From positions 6,138,001 through 6,202,000 of the forward strand of contig NZ_CP024190.1 of assembly GCF_003391395.1 (NCBI RefSeq): a stretch of DNA of 64,000 nucleotides. The letters run 5' to 3'. The DNA is from Mycobacterium marinum. GTDB lineage: Bacteria; Actinomycetota; Actinomycetes; Mycobacteriales; Mycobacteriaceae. Both the position numbers and the translations under genes were made by a program. The notes under the pieces are model-generated. The model had not been told where the DNA came from, did no database searches, and was given only the letters and a program-made list of their open reading frames with translations. Of this stretch, positions 1 to 7,260 are shown piece by piece (the stretch's first letter is position 1; each line of letters begins with the position of its first letter).

Positions 1-717
1 GGTCAAACGGTGGTGTTCGTCGGCTCCACCGGGTCAGGGAAATCGACCCTGATGAAGTTGGTGTCCAGGTTCTACGACCCGACGGACGGAATCATCCGCG
101 TCGATGGTTGCGACTTGCGGGAATTCGATATCGATGGCTACCGCAGCCGGCTCAGCATCGTGGCGCAGGAACCCTACCTATTTGCCGGGACGGTCCGTGA
201 TGCCATCGCATACGGGCGTCCCGATGCCACCGACGCGCAGGTCGAACGGGCCGCTCGCGAGGTGGGTGCGCACCCCATGATCGCCGCGCTCGATGGCGGG
301 TACCAGCATGGGGTGGCCGCCGGTGGCCGGAATCTGTCCGCCGGCCAGCTGCAGTTGCTGGCGTTGGCTCGGGCGCGGCTGGTCGATTCCGACATCTTGC
401 TGCTCGACGAGGCCACCGTCGCCCTGGACCCCGCTACCGAGGCCTTGGTGCACTGGGCGACCCTTGGCCTGGCAGCCGACCGGACCACGTTGATCATTGC
501 CCACGAGTTGGCAATTGCCGAATTCGTAGATCGGATCGTGGTTCTCGAGCAGGGAACCATTGTCGAGGACGGCACCCACGTCGAGCTACTGGCTGCCGGC
601 GGACGCTATGCCGCGCTGTGGGCGGCCCACAGCCGGGTGGGCCGGCCGTCGCCATCCGACGATCGGCCGATCCCAACCGAACTGCTGGTCCATTCCCCCG
701 ACACGGATGTCGTCTAG
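1..717 (+). CDS. ABC exporter ATP-binding domain (5' truncated)
   Basis: C-terminal part of an ABC-type exporter subunit whose upstream membrane part lies before the window; the reading frame is open from base 1. The nucleotide-binding domain shows a Walker A motif GSTGSGKST at residues 8-16, a Q-loop followed by PYLFAGTVRDAI, a signature LSAGQ (canonical LSGGQ with one change), Walker B ILLLDEAT and an H-loop histidine in IIAHELA. This order and the Q-loop context are typical of fused TMD-NBD exporters of lipids, peptides or drugs. The substrate cannot be read from this fragment. It converges on the dioxygenase-like gene with a 6-base gap. M. tuberculosis has ask/asd upstream of leuA, so this gene marks a different neighbourhood. 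Confidence 0.9.
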   Translation, partial: GQTVVFVGSTGSGKSTLMKLVSRFYDPTDGIIRVDGCDLREFDIDGYRSRLSIVAQEPYLFAGTVRDAIAYGRPDATDAQVERAAREVGAHPMIAALDGGYQHGVAAGGRNLSAGQLQLLALARARLVDSDILLLDEATVALDPATEALVHWATLGLAADRTTLIIAHELAIAEFVDRIVVLEQGTIVEDGTHVELLAAGGRYAALWAAHSRVGRPSPSDDRPIPTELLVHSPDTDVV

Positions 718-723
718 CGGGGA

Positions 724-2616
724 TCAGGCAACCGGAGCATCGGGCATCGCGGTCAGCGCCAGCATGACGTAGTGCCGCAGCAGGCGACGGGTGCAGTCCT
801 GGACCACCAGGTTGCGCCGACCGTCCAAACTGTAGGCGGAGTCCACGATCCAGAACGCGAACAGGCTGGTCGAGAGGTAGGCCGGCATGTCCTCGCACCG
901 CAGCACGGCCTCGGCAATGTCCTCGAGGAGTTGTCGCACCGAGCGCGCGGCGGCGGCCGGACTCATGCCCAGCATGTCGTTGTCCCAGTCGGCCGGAGGC
1001 GTCTGGTTTCCATCCAGCGGTAGCGTCCGCAGCACCTCGGAGACCAAGGCGTGCACCTGGAGCGGGCGCAGGCAGTCGGCCGGACGGTGGTGTCCCAGAT
1101 CGGCACTCCAGCCCGACAACCGCTCGCGCAACCGGTCCGCCGACATCTCACGAATCAGGTTTCGCGCCCACTTGCGCGGTTCCTCGCGGTTGTCGTGGTA
1201 AAGAATCAGATCCAGCGGACCATGCTTGTCAAAGCGCATCAGTCGCCACACCAGATCGAAGAATTCCTCCGATGACAACACCTCACCGTAGGGGATGGGC
1301 TGTTCGCGGTTGCGGATCTCTTGGACGGGCGGAGCCTCGGTGGATGCGGAAATCCACTCCTCGAACCGCCGACCATCGATCTGCCTTTCCTGCAGCGGCA
1401 GCGGCACCGGACGCTCTGGAGTGCTCTTCCACTTGGCGAGCAGTTCGGCGATTTGGCCGGCGGCAGCGCACAGGGTGGTAATGAAGCGCTGCTGGTAGGA
1501 CTCATCGGGGACACCGCTGGTCAACAGTTCGCTCAGCGAGGCACTGGGCGTGTCTTCGACATCGCTGACCAGCCGGCCGGGGTTATCGGCCACGCGGTGG
1601 AAGGCCATGATGATGCAGCTGCGCGCATTTCCGGAGGCGGTGCGGAACCGGTGGTGCACCAGGGAACCGGCGGCGAACACGGTGCTCAGCGGCCGTTCGG
1701 AATCACTGACCTCGATGACGACCGGGCGGTCTTGGTCCCGCAACTGCATCTGCGCGTCGAATACCCGCCTGATCCTCTCGGTGGTGGTGAAGATCGACGC
1801 ATTTTCGCTGGACCACGGTTCCCCGGCCTCGTTGACAAAGCAGGTGCGGGCGAGTTGATGGGTGCCAGGCAGGAAGGTGAAGTTCTGCCCGGCCGGCCCC
1901 TTTGCAGTTCCGCGGCGCCAGGTGACGATGATCTTGTACTCGTCATTGAACGGCGTGTTGTCGATGTGCAGCATGTTGTCCTGCGCCAGGACGGACAACG
2001 GCTCCGCGTCCTTGGCACGTGCATCAACCATCCGGATCGGACCGCCGACCGCGTAGGAGATGAGCGTGATCATCAACGGGTGCACCATCGGGTTGTTGAC
2101 CTCAGGATCGGTCAGAAGCCCTACGGTTCGCCGCAGGTCCACGAAGCGGTGGATGAAGCTACCGCTGCCCTCCTGCGCCATGATTTCGTCGTAGCGTGCA
2201 ACCAATTCCAGGAAGGCGTCCGATTCGACGATGTCGGCGAGGACTACCGCGCCCTGCTCTGCCATTTGCCCCAAGAGGTCCTGCAGCCCTGCGGTTGCGG
2301 TGGCGGCGTCCTGCGGGCTCAGAATCTCGAAGGCTTTGGTGAGTTCCGCCAAAAGCGTGCTGCGGTAGGACTCTTTCTCCTCCAGATCACGGAAGCGCTT
2401 GTACGCCCAGGCGGCGGGAAGTTCTTCAGGCGATACCAGTTCCGGACCAATCGGAGGCGCGAAATTCATTGGCAGCACATCATCGGAGTTGAATTTGGCT
2501 AGCTGAATTCCATTGGCATTATCGGTCGACGATAATGTCGCGCCAAGCTGCATGAGCGATACCCCTAGCTGAGAAGTGAAGGTGCGATAGCGGATGATCA
2601 AGTCCGAGAAGCCCAT
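724..2616 (-). CDS. Large protein with a dioxygenase-like core, function unknown
   Basis: A 630-residue protein I cannot name. Residues about 115-345 read like the double-stranded beta-helix core of Fe(II)/2-oxoglutarate (phytanoyl-CoA dioxygenase type) enzymes: a possible HxD metal motif HID at 217-219, FLPGTH at 248-253, and a late histidine pair at 321-322 followed by an arginine near 332. The C-terminal 280 residues are helical and charged with no domain I recognise. No signal peptide or membrane segment is visible. A purine-rich AGAGAAG lies 5 bases upstream of the ATG. It converges on the ABC exporter gene, so a shared pathway such as tailoring and export of a metabolite is possible but only inferred. 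Codon usage is somewhat less GC-rich near the N-terminus than in neighbouring housekeeping genes. Confidence 0.7.
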   Translation of the reverse strand: MGFSDLIIRYRTFTSQLGVSLMQLGATLSSTDNANGIQLAKFNSDDVLPMNFAPPIGPELVSPEELPAAWAYKRFRDLEEKESYRSTLLAELTKAFEILSPQDAATATAGLQDLLGQMAEQGAVVLADIVESDAFLELVARYDEIMAQEGSGSFIHRFVDLRRTVGLLTDPEVNNPMVHPLMITLISYAVGGPIRMVDARAKDAEPLSVLAQDNMLHIDNTPFNDEYKIIVTWRRGTAKGPAGQNFTFLPGTHQLARTCFVNEAGEPWSSENASIFTTTERIRRVFDAQMQLRDQDRPVVIEVSDSERPLSTVFAAGSLVHHRFRTASGNARSCIIMAFHRVADNPGRLVSDVEDTPSASLSELLTSGVPDESYQQRFITTLCAAAGQIAELLAKWKSTPERPVPLPLQERQIDGRRFEEWISASTEAPPVQEIRNREQPIPYGEVLSSEEFFDLVWRLMRFDKHGPLDLILYHDNREEPRKWARNLIREMSADRLRERLSGWSADLGHHRPADCLRPLQVHALVSEVLRTLPLDGNQTPPADWDNDMLGMSPAAAARSVRQLLEDIAEAVLRCEDMPAYLSTSLFAFWIVDSAYSLDGRRNLVVQDCTRRLLRHYVMLALTAMPDAPVA

Positions 2617-3093
2617 GTCCGCTTCTCTGGCGGCCGATCGCGTTAAGCGTACGTCAAATAACCCACCTAACCTGGTGTGATTCCACTCTCATGCAGGGCA
2701 CTGCTGTGCGGCAGCGCACTCTACTCTCGAATACTTGAAAGTTGCTGAGTATCAACGCCAGGGAATTGACAGAATGGCCTTTCTCATTTATGGCGGCGTC
2801 CGCCGCGGAGCCAGGCCACCCCGACAGTTTTCCGTTAAGCCACAACGGTATTGATGTTTTCACCGAGCGCACCCGGGCTCCATTAGCCTTCCGAATCCTC
2901 AGCGCGGAAACGCATTCAGTCGACGGCGGGAGCCAAGGTCCGCGATCGACAGCGACGACATTCCCGTCCGGTTTGCCGTCCGGTTTGCCGTCCGGTTTGC
3001 GGTCCGGTTTACCGTCCGGGTCGCGGTCCGGGTTGCCGATCGCCGCTTTGCGCCGGACCCGGACGGCCCAACGGTGGTTTGCCCTTGGGCCTT
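2617..3093. other. Non-coding stretch upstream of leuA, relatively AT-rich at its left end
   Basis: No convincing gene is seen. Bases 2640-2870 are clearly less GC-rich than the rest of the window, and the open frames crossing 2964-3035 on both strands are low-complexity products of the tandem repeat there. The left part must hold the promoter of the minus-strand dioxygenase-like gene. The right part precedes the leu leader promoter. Confidence 0.6.
2964..3035. repeat. Six tandem copies of a 12-bp unit
   Basis: The unit CCGTCCGGTTTG is repeated three times perfectly (2964-2999) and then three times with one to three changes (3000-3035). Because 12 is a multiple of 3, every frame through it stays open. 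It lies about 60 bp upstream of the proposed leu leader -35 box and looks like a minisatellite whose copy number could vary between strains. Confidence 0.9.
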
Positions 3094-3094
3094 T

Positions 3095-3122
3095 TTGTCC
3101 GAGGCACCGATCGCGGTAGAGT
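3095..3122 (+). promoter_or_regulatory. Promoter of the leu leader transcript
   Basis: TTGTCC (3095-3100), a 16-bp spacer, then TAGAGT (3117-3122). The -10 ends 7 nt before the GTG of the leader peptide, so transcription should begin at or next to that codon. Confidence 0.6.
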
Positions 3123-3129
3123 TCTTTGC

Positions 3130-3171
3130 GTGCAGCGGGTGCTCCTCCTCGGACGCCGCGACGGGGCCTGA
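3130..3171 (+). CDS. Leucine leader peptide for leuA attenuation
   Basis: A 13-codon open frame with sequence V-Q-R-V-L-L-L-G-R-R-D-G-A then TGA. Three consecutive leucine codons (CTC at 3142-3150) in a short frame just before leuA are the hallmark of a leucine-sensing attenuator. No Shine-Dalgarno sequence precedes it; the -10 box sits 7 nt upstream, which suggests leaderless translation from GTG. Ribosome stalling at the CTC run when charged tRNA-Leu is scarce would change folding of the RNA between here and leuA. Leader peptides for leuA have been predicted in actinobacteria; this particular one is read from the sequence. Confidence 0.7.
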   Translation: MQRVLLLGRRDGA

Positions 3172-3243
3172 TCCAGACCGGCTTCCCGTCGCGGGTGTTC
3201 GCGATGCGCCGGTCTGAAGTTCCTTCTCGCCACCCCCGGAGCA
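3140..3243 (+). promoter_or_regulatory. leuA attenuator: hairpin and leader/SD pairing
   Basis: An 8-bp perfect inverted repeat CAGACCGG (3174-3181) / CCGGTCTG (3209-3216) forms a hairpin just after the leader stop codon. No U-run follows, which argues against an intrinsic terminator. TGCTCC in the leader (3140-3145, overlapping the Leu codons) is exactly complementary to GGAGCA (3238-3243), which contains the leuA Shine-Dalgarno sequence. Long-range pairing that hides the ribosome binding site unless a ribosome sits on the Leu codons would give translational attenuation; this mechanism is inferred. Confidence 0.55.
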
Positions 3244-3249
3244 ACTACC

Positions 3250-5070
3250 GTGACAAACTCTTCGCAAGCCCCTGGTCCCGACGCCTTTACCTCGGCGCGC
3301 ACCATTGTCAAACCCGCCGGCCCACCGTCGCCGGGCCAACCCGTCTGGAACCCCCAGCGAGCTTCCTCGATGCCGGTCAACCGCTACCGGCCGTTCGCCG
3401 AGGAAGTCGAACACATCCGGGTTGCCGACCGCACCTGGCCCGACCGCGTCATCGACCGCGCTCCCCTGTGGTGCGCAGTGGACCTGCGTGACGGCAACCA
3501 GGCGCTGATCGATCCGATGAGCCCGGCCCGCAAGCGGCGCATGTTCGACCTGCTGGTTCGGATGGGCTACAAGGAGATCGAGGTCGGCTTTCCTTCGGCC
3601 AGCCAGACCGACTTCGACTTCGTCCGCGAGATCATCACCGAAGGCGCCATTCCCGACGACGTCACCATCCAGGTGCTGACTCAGTGCCGCCCCGAGCTGA
3701 TCGAGCGCACGTTCGAGGCGTGCGCTGGGGCGTCGAAGGTGATCGTGCACTTCTACAACTCGACGTCGATCCTGCAGCGCCGCGTGGTGTTCCGCGCCGA
3801 CCGGGCCGCGGTACAGGCGATCGCGACCGAGGGCGCCCGCAGATGCGTCGAGGAAGCCGCCAAATACCCCGACACCCGGTGGCGCTTCGAGTACTCACCG
3901 GAGTCCTACACGGGCACCGAGCTGGAATACGCCAAACAGGTGTGCGACGCCGTGGGCGAAGTCATCCAGCCCACCCCGGAAAACCCGATCATCTTCAATC
4001 TGCCCGCCACCGTGGAGATGGCCACTCCGAACGTCTACGCCGACTCGATCGAGTGGATGAGCCGCAACCTGGCCAACCGGGAGTCGGTCATTCTGAGCCT
4101 GCATCCCCACAACGATCGCGGAACCGCCGTCGCCGCAGCCGAATTGGGCTTCGCCGCAGGCGCCGACCGGATCGAGGGTTGTCTGTTCGGCAACGGCGAG
4201 CGCACCGGCAATGTGTGTCTGGTGACCCTGGGGCTGAACCTGTTCTCCCGCGGCGTAGATCCGCAGATCGATTTCTCCAACATCGACGAGATCCGGCGCA
4301 CCGTGGAGTACTGCAACCAGTTGCCGGTGCCCGAACGTCACCCCTACGGCGGCGACCTGGTCTACACCGCGTTCTCCGGCAGCCACCAGGACGCCATCAA
4401 CAAGGGCCTGGACGCGATGAAGTTCGATGCCGATGCCGCCGATTCCGACATGGACGACATGCTGTGGCAGGTGCCCTATCTGCCCATCGACCCCAAGGAC
4501 GTCGGGCGCACCTACGAAGCGGTGATCCGGGTCAACTCGCAGTCCGGCAAGGGTGGGGTGGCCTACATCATGAAGGCCGACCACGGCCTGGCCCTGCCAC
4601 GACGGCTGCAGATCGAGTTCTCGCGTGCGATCCAAGAGATCGCCGAGGGCAGCGCGGGCGAAGGGGGCGAGGTCTCACCCAAAGAGATGTGGGACGCGTT
4701 CGCCGAGGAGTACCTGGCGCCGGTGCGCCCGCTGGAACGGATCAAACAGCGCGTCATTGCCGCCGAGGAAGATGGCGGCACCACCAGCATCGACGCCACC
4801 GTCAAGATCGACGGCAAAGAGACCGAGATCAGTGGCTCGGGCAACGGTCCGCTGGCCGCGTTCGTTCACGCGCTGGGCACCGTCGGGTTCGACGTGGCCG
4901 TGTTGGACTACTCCGAGCACGCGATGAGCGCCGGCGACGACGCTCAGGCGGCGGCGTACGTGGAGGCCTCCGTGGCCGGCAAGACGGTGTGGGGCGTGGG
5001 CATCGCGCCGTCGATCACCACCGCGTCACTGCGGGCCGTCGTGTCGGCGATCAACCGGGCGTCGCGCTAG
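3250..5070 (+). CDS. leuA: 2-isopropylmalate synthase
   Basis: Condenses acetyl-CoA with 2-oxoisovalerate, the first committed step of leucine synthesis, in the cytoplasm. The 606-residue product has the HMGL/TIM-barrel catalytic domain (DLRDGNQALIDP near residue 79, metal-binding HPHND around 285), a linker domain and the C-terminal leucine-binding regulatory domain with GSGNGPLAAF. The GTG start is chosen because GGAGC lies 8 bases upstream and the N-terminus resembles the known enzyme. The M. tuberculosis gene carries in-frame 57-bp repeats in its C-terminal domain; here VEASVAG runs straight into KTVWGVG, so the repeat is absent. Expression is probably controlled by the leader peptide and hairpin upstream. 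Its stop codon shares CTAG with the convergent tetR-like gene. Confidence 0.97.
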   Translation: MTNSSQAPGPDAFTSARTIVKPAGPPSPGQPVWNPQRASSMPVNRYRPFAEEVEHIRVADRTWPDRVIDRAPLWCAVDLRDGNQALIDPMSPARKRRMFDLLVRMGYKEIEVGFPSASQTDFDFVREIITEGAIPDDVTIQVLTQCRPELIERTFEACAGASKVIVHFYNSTSILQRRVVFRADRAAVQAIATEGARRCVEEAAKYPDTRWRFEYSPESYTGTELEYAKQVCDAVGEVIQPTPENPIIFNLPATVEMATPNVYADSIEWMSRNLANRESVILSLHPHNDRGTAVAAAELGFAAGADRIEGCLFGNGERTGNVCLVTLGLNLFSRGVDPQIDFSNIDEIRRTVEYCNQLPVPERHPYGGDLVYTAFSGSHQDAINKGLDAMKFDADAADSDMDDMLWQVPYLPIDPKDVGRTYEAVIRVNSQSGKGGVAYIMKADHGLALPRRLQIEFSRAIQEIAEGSAGEGGEVSPKEMWDAFAEEYLAPVRPLERIKQRVIAAEEDGGTTSIDATVKIDGKETEISGSGNGPLAAFVHALGTVGFDVAVLDYSEHAMSAGDDAQAAAYVEASVAGKTVWGVGIAPSITTASLRAVVSAINRASR

Positions 5071-5630
5071 GCGTCGAAGAACGCGGGTAGCAGCCGGTCG
5101 ACCAGTGCGGCCGGGTCGTCGTCGCCGGGCAGGGTGAGGTGGCTGAATACGTAGCCGTTGAGCAATCGGCTCAACTGATCCATCCGCTCGGGCGTCGGGG
5201 CAAAGCCCGCGGCCTCGAAGATCAGGGTTGCCGACTTCACCGCGGCATGCTGCAACTCCACCAGGAACGGCTGCAGCTCGGGCCGTCTCGTGCCCTCCAT
5301 GAACAGCTCGAACCTCGCCAGGGTGTTGCGGCGGAACTGTTCATCGGGGTCGGTGAGCATCTTCGTCATCAACGCCTTGACGCCGTCTCGGGACAACGAC
5401 CCGACCGCGGACCGCAGCACCTGCACTCGCTGCCAATGCAGATCGACGGTGCGCGATGCCGTGGCTTCGAGCAGGGCCTGACGCGTGCGGAAGTAGTTCG
5501 ATGTGGTGCCGGCGGGCAGATCCGCGCGATCGTCCACCTGCCGATGCGTAAGCCCCCCAACACCGACGTCGGCAAGGATGTCGATCGCGGCGTCGAGGAT
5601 CTGGGCACGGCGTTGCGGATTCGGCGGCAT
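5067..5630 (-). CDS. TetR-family transcriptional regulator
   Basis: Cytoplasmic DNA-binding repressor type of 187 residues. The N-terminal helix-turn-helix is clear (RRAQILDAAIDILADVG, then LTHRQVDDRADLPAGTTSNYF), and the rest is a helical ligand/dimer domain. The start MPPNPQRR is preferred over an upstream in-frame codon because its ATG shares one base with the TGA of the membrane-protein gene (TGATG), which indicates translational coupling. The two genes form one operon, and two matching palindromes at its promoter are the probable binding sites of this protein, so autorepression is likely. The ligand is unknown. Confidence 0.9.
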   Translation of the reverse strand: MPPNPQRRAQILDAAIDILADVGVGGLTHRQVDDRADLPAGTTSNYFRTRQALLEATASRTVDLHWQRVQVLRSAVGSLSRDGVKALMTKMLTDPDEQFRRNTLARFELFMEGTRRPELQPFLVELQHAAVKSATLIFEAAGFAPTPERMDQLSRLLNGYVFSHLTLPGDDDPAALVDRLLPAFFDA

Positions 5631-6079
5631 CAGTCTTTGTAGCGCAACCGCCAGAACATCGTCAGGAATGCCGGGTACACCGCGATCAACAGCAGGTAGC
5701 TGAACCACATGGGAAACCAGCTGACGATGGACAGATCCCGGACCACATAGGACATGTAGATGTGCAGCGGCACGCTACCGGCGATGTAGACGATCGATGC
5801 GGTGAAGAAGGCCCGATGTCGCCCATTGGCGAACCGCACCCGGGGCCACACCAGGATGCCGGTGATGGCCGCATACGTCATCGGGATCATCAGGATCCGG
5901 TCCGTGGTCACGGTCGCCACGTATTTCAGGGTGAGCTCGTCTCCGAAGATCACCCGATACACGTGCAACGCGAACCCGAGCGAGATGGTCAGCATGGCCG
6001 CCTGGCGGAAGAAATAGCCGTGCCGACGGTAGGCGCTCTGCCAAGACGATTTGCGTACTACGGATGTAGTGGTACTCAT
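5630..6079 (-). CDS. Small four-helix membrane protein, co-transcribed with tetR
   Basis: A 149-residue integral membrane protein with hydrophobic segments at roughly residues 29-48, 60-80, 90-110 and 122-142 and positively charged loops. I do not recognise a named family. It is the first gene of a two-gene operon with the TetR regulator, an arrangement usual for a regulator controlling a membrane component that handles its ligand. The mRNA appears leaderless: the -10 TATGGT ends 6 nt before ATG, and no ribosome binding site is present. One of the two proposed operators lies inside codons 2-8. Confidence 0.8.
   Translation of the reverse strand: MSTTTSVVRKSSWQSAYRRHGYFFRQAAMLTISLGFALHVYRVIFGDELTLKYVATVTTDRILMIPMTYAAITGILVWPRVRFANGRHRAFFTASIVYIAGSVPLHIYMSYVVRDLSIVSWFPMWFSYLLLIAVYPAFLTMFWRLRYKD
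6055..6075 (-). promoter_or_regulatory. Proposed TetR operator 1 (inside the start of the membrane gene)
   Basis: GTACTACGGATGTAGTGGTAC contains the palindrome ACTAC-GGAT-GTAGT (6057-6070). The same core occurs on the opposite strand at 6093-6108, with centres 37 bp apart. Confidence 0.65.
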
Positions 6080-6085
6080 GGCGCG

Positions 6086-6114
6086 ACCATATCACTACAT
6101 CCGTAGTGGTACAA
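6086..6114 (-). promoter_or_regulatory. Promoter of the membrane protein-tetR operon
   Basis: On the minus strand, TTGTAC (6114-6109), a 17-bp spacer made of operator 2, and TATGGT (6091-6086). The ATG begins 6 nt after the -10, consistent with a leaderless transcript. Confidence 0.75.
6093..6108 (-). promoter_or_regulatory. Proposed TetR operator 2 (in the promoter spacer)
   Basis: CACTACATCCGTAGTG is a palindrome with arms CACTAC/GTAGTG and a 4-bp centre, the reverse complement of the operator 1 core. It fills the spacer between the -35 and -10 boxes, so bound repressor would exclude RNA polymerase. Confidence 0.75.
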
Positions 6115-6125
6115 GGGTGTGGGCC

Positions 6126-7115
6126 TCAGAACAGCGCGAACTGTTCTTCGACCAGGGTGTGGTCGGTGAATTTCTCGGCGCTGGTGCCGCCGAGCACGCA
6201 GCCAACCCGATCCATGAACTGCGTGTCGGTAAGCACGGGCACACCCAGCTGCCGGGCCTGGTAGCCCTTGCCCTGCTCGGGGGCGTCTTCGTTGCACACC
6301 ACCAGCGACGTCTCCCGGTCGACGCCATCGCTGTAGGCCAGGCCGGCATGCAGGATCCGTTCGACGAGCTCCTCATGGGTTCGGCCCACCTCGGCGGCCA
6401 GCGCTATCCGCATGCCCTGGACCAGCGGCCGGTCGCAGACGTAGCGGCCCGGGTTGAGGTATGGGCAGGGCATCCGGGAGGCCAGCGCCTTGAGCGGGCG
6501 CAGTTCGTCGTGGGTCACCCGGCCATTGGGCCACCGGCGCCGGGTGACCGGATGAATCGGCAACCAAACGTCGCGTTCGCGCGCCCGTTGCAGCGCCGGC
6601 GCCAGGATCCCGCTCAAGACCAGCGCGTCGTCGAAAGCGTCGTGCGGCCGTTCCTGGGTCACGCCCCAATGTGCGGCCAGCGTCTCCAGCTTGAGGTTGT
6701 CGATTCCGAGTTCCAGCCGCCGGGCCAGCTCGACCGTGCACATGACGGAATCGACCGGCAGCTCGGCATCTGCGATTTCAGCCTCAGCGGCCAAAAACGA
6801 GTAGTCGAACGCGACATTGTGGGCCACCAGCGTGCGGCCGCGCAGTAGCTCGGTCAGATCACCGACAACGTCGGCGAACTGGGGCTGCTCTTCGAGCATC
6901 GCCGCGGTCAGACCGTGCACGTGGGTCGGGCCGGGATCCACCCCGGGATTGAGCAGGCTGACCACGGAATGCTCGACATTGCCGGCAGAGTCCAGCCCAA
7001 GCGCGGCGACGCTGATGACCCGGGCCTGCCCCGGCCGAAATCCCGAGGTCTCGACATCGACGACGGCCCAACCCTCACCCGGGTGGCTGGCCGGCCGTCC
7101 CCAGTTCTGGCTCAC
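6126..7115 (-). CDS. dnaQ: DnaQ-like 3'-5' exonuclease with C-terminal BRCT-like region
   Basis: A 329-residue protein matching M. tuberculosis Rv3711c in length and position, annotated there as a DNA polymerase III epsilon-type subunit. The DEDDh exonuclease domain occupies residues about 15-185: VVDVETSG supplies the first Asp and Glu, HNVAFDYSFL the second acidic site, and HDAFDDA the catalytic His and Asp. The last 90 residues resemble a BRCT domain. It probably acts in proofreading or DNA repair; the main mycobacterial replicative proofreader is the DnaE1 PHP domain, so a repair role is more likely. The GTG start fits a leaderless transcript, with CATTCT ending 6 nt upstream and no ribosome binding site. 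Confidence 0.85.
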   Translation of the reverse strand: MSQNWGRPASHPGEGWAVVDVETSGFRPGQARVISVAALGLDSAGNVEHSVVSLLNPGVDPGPTHVHGLTAAMLEEQPQFADVVGDLTELLRGRTLVAHNVAFDYSFLAAEAEIADAELPVDSVMCTVELARRLELGIDNLKLETLAAHWGVTQERPHDAFDDALVLSGILAPALQRARERDVWLPIHPVTRRRWPNGRVTHDELRPLKALASRMPCPYLNPGRYVCDRPLVQGMRIALAAEVGRTHEELVERILHAGLAYSDGVDRETSLVVCNEDAPEQGKGYQARQLGVPVLTDTQFMDRVGCVLGGTSAEKFTDHTLVEEQFALF

Positions 7116-7121
7116 ACGATG

Positions 7122-7127
7122 AGAATG
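7122..7127 (-). promoter_or_regulatory. -10 box for the dnaQ-like gene (leaderless)
   Basis: CATTCT on the minus strand ends 6 nt before the GTG at 7115. Confidence 0.4.
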
Positions 7128-7248
7128 GCACGTCGGGCCGACATCACCGGCGTCGTTGCGCCTCGTGTCGGCCTCAACTTGGGGACGGCCCGTTACTTGG
7201 CCACGACCCGCTGCACTCGGCCCCCAGCGCCAAGGTTGCGATCGCCCT

Positions 7249-7254
7249 TAAACT
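7249..7254 (+). promoter_or_regulatory. -10 box for murT-gatD (leaderless)
   Basis: TAAACT ends 6 nt before the GTG at 7261, with no ribosome binding site between. Confidence 0.5.
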
Positions 7255-7260
7255 GCCCGG

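Noticed and set aside
2964..3035. The repeat as a CRISPR array
   Set aside because: Units are directly adjacent 12-mers with no spacers and no cas genes nearby.
2742..3119. A 125-codon plus-strand frame across the 12-bp repeat
   Set aside because: Its sequence is repeat-driven and low complexity with no ribosome binding site or -10 box in register, and the leu leader promoter lies within it.
3174..3216. The hairpin before leuA as a rho-independent terminator
   Set aside because: No U-run follows the stem, so termination by the standard mechanism is unlikely; translational control fits better.
3684..5090. 468-codon frame overlapping leuA
   Set aside because: Arg/Gly-rich out-of-frame shadow of leuA.
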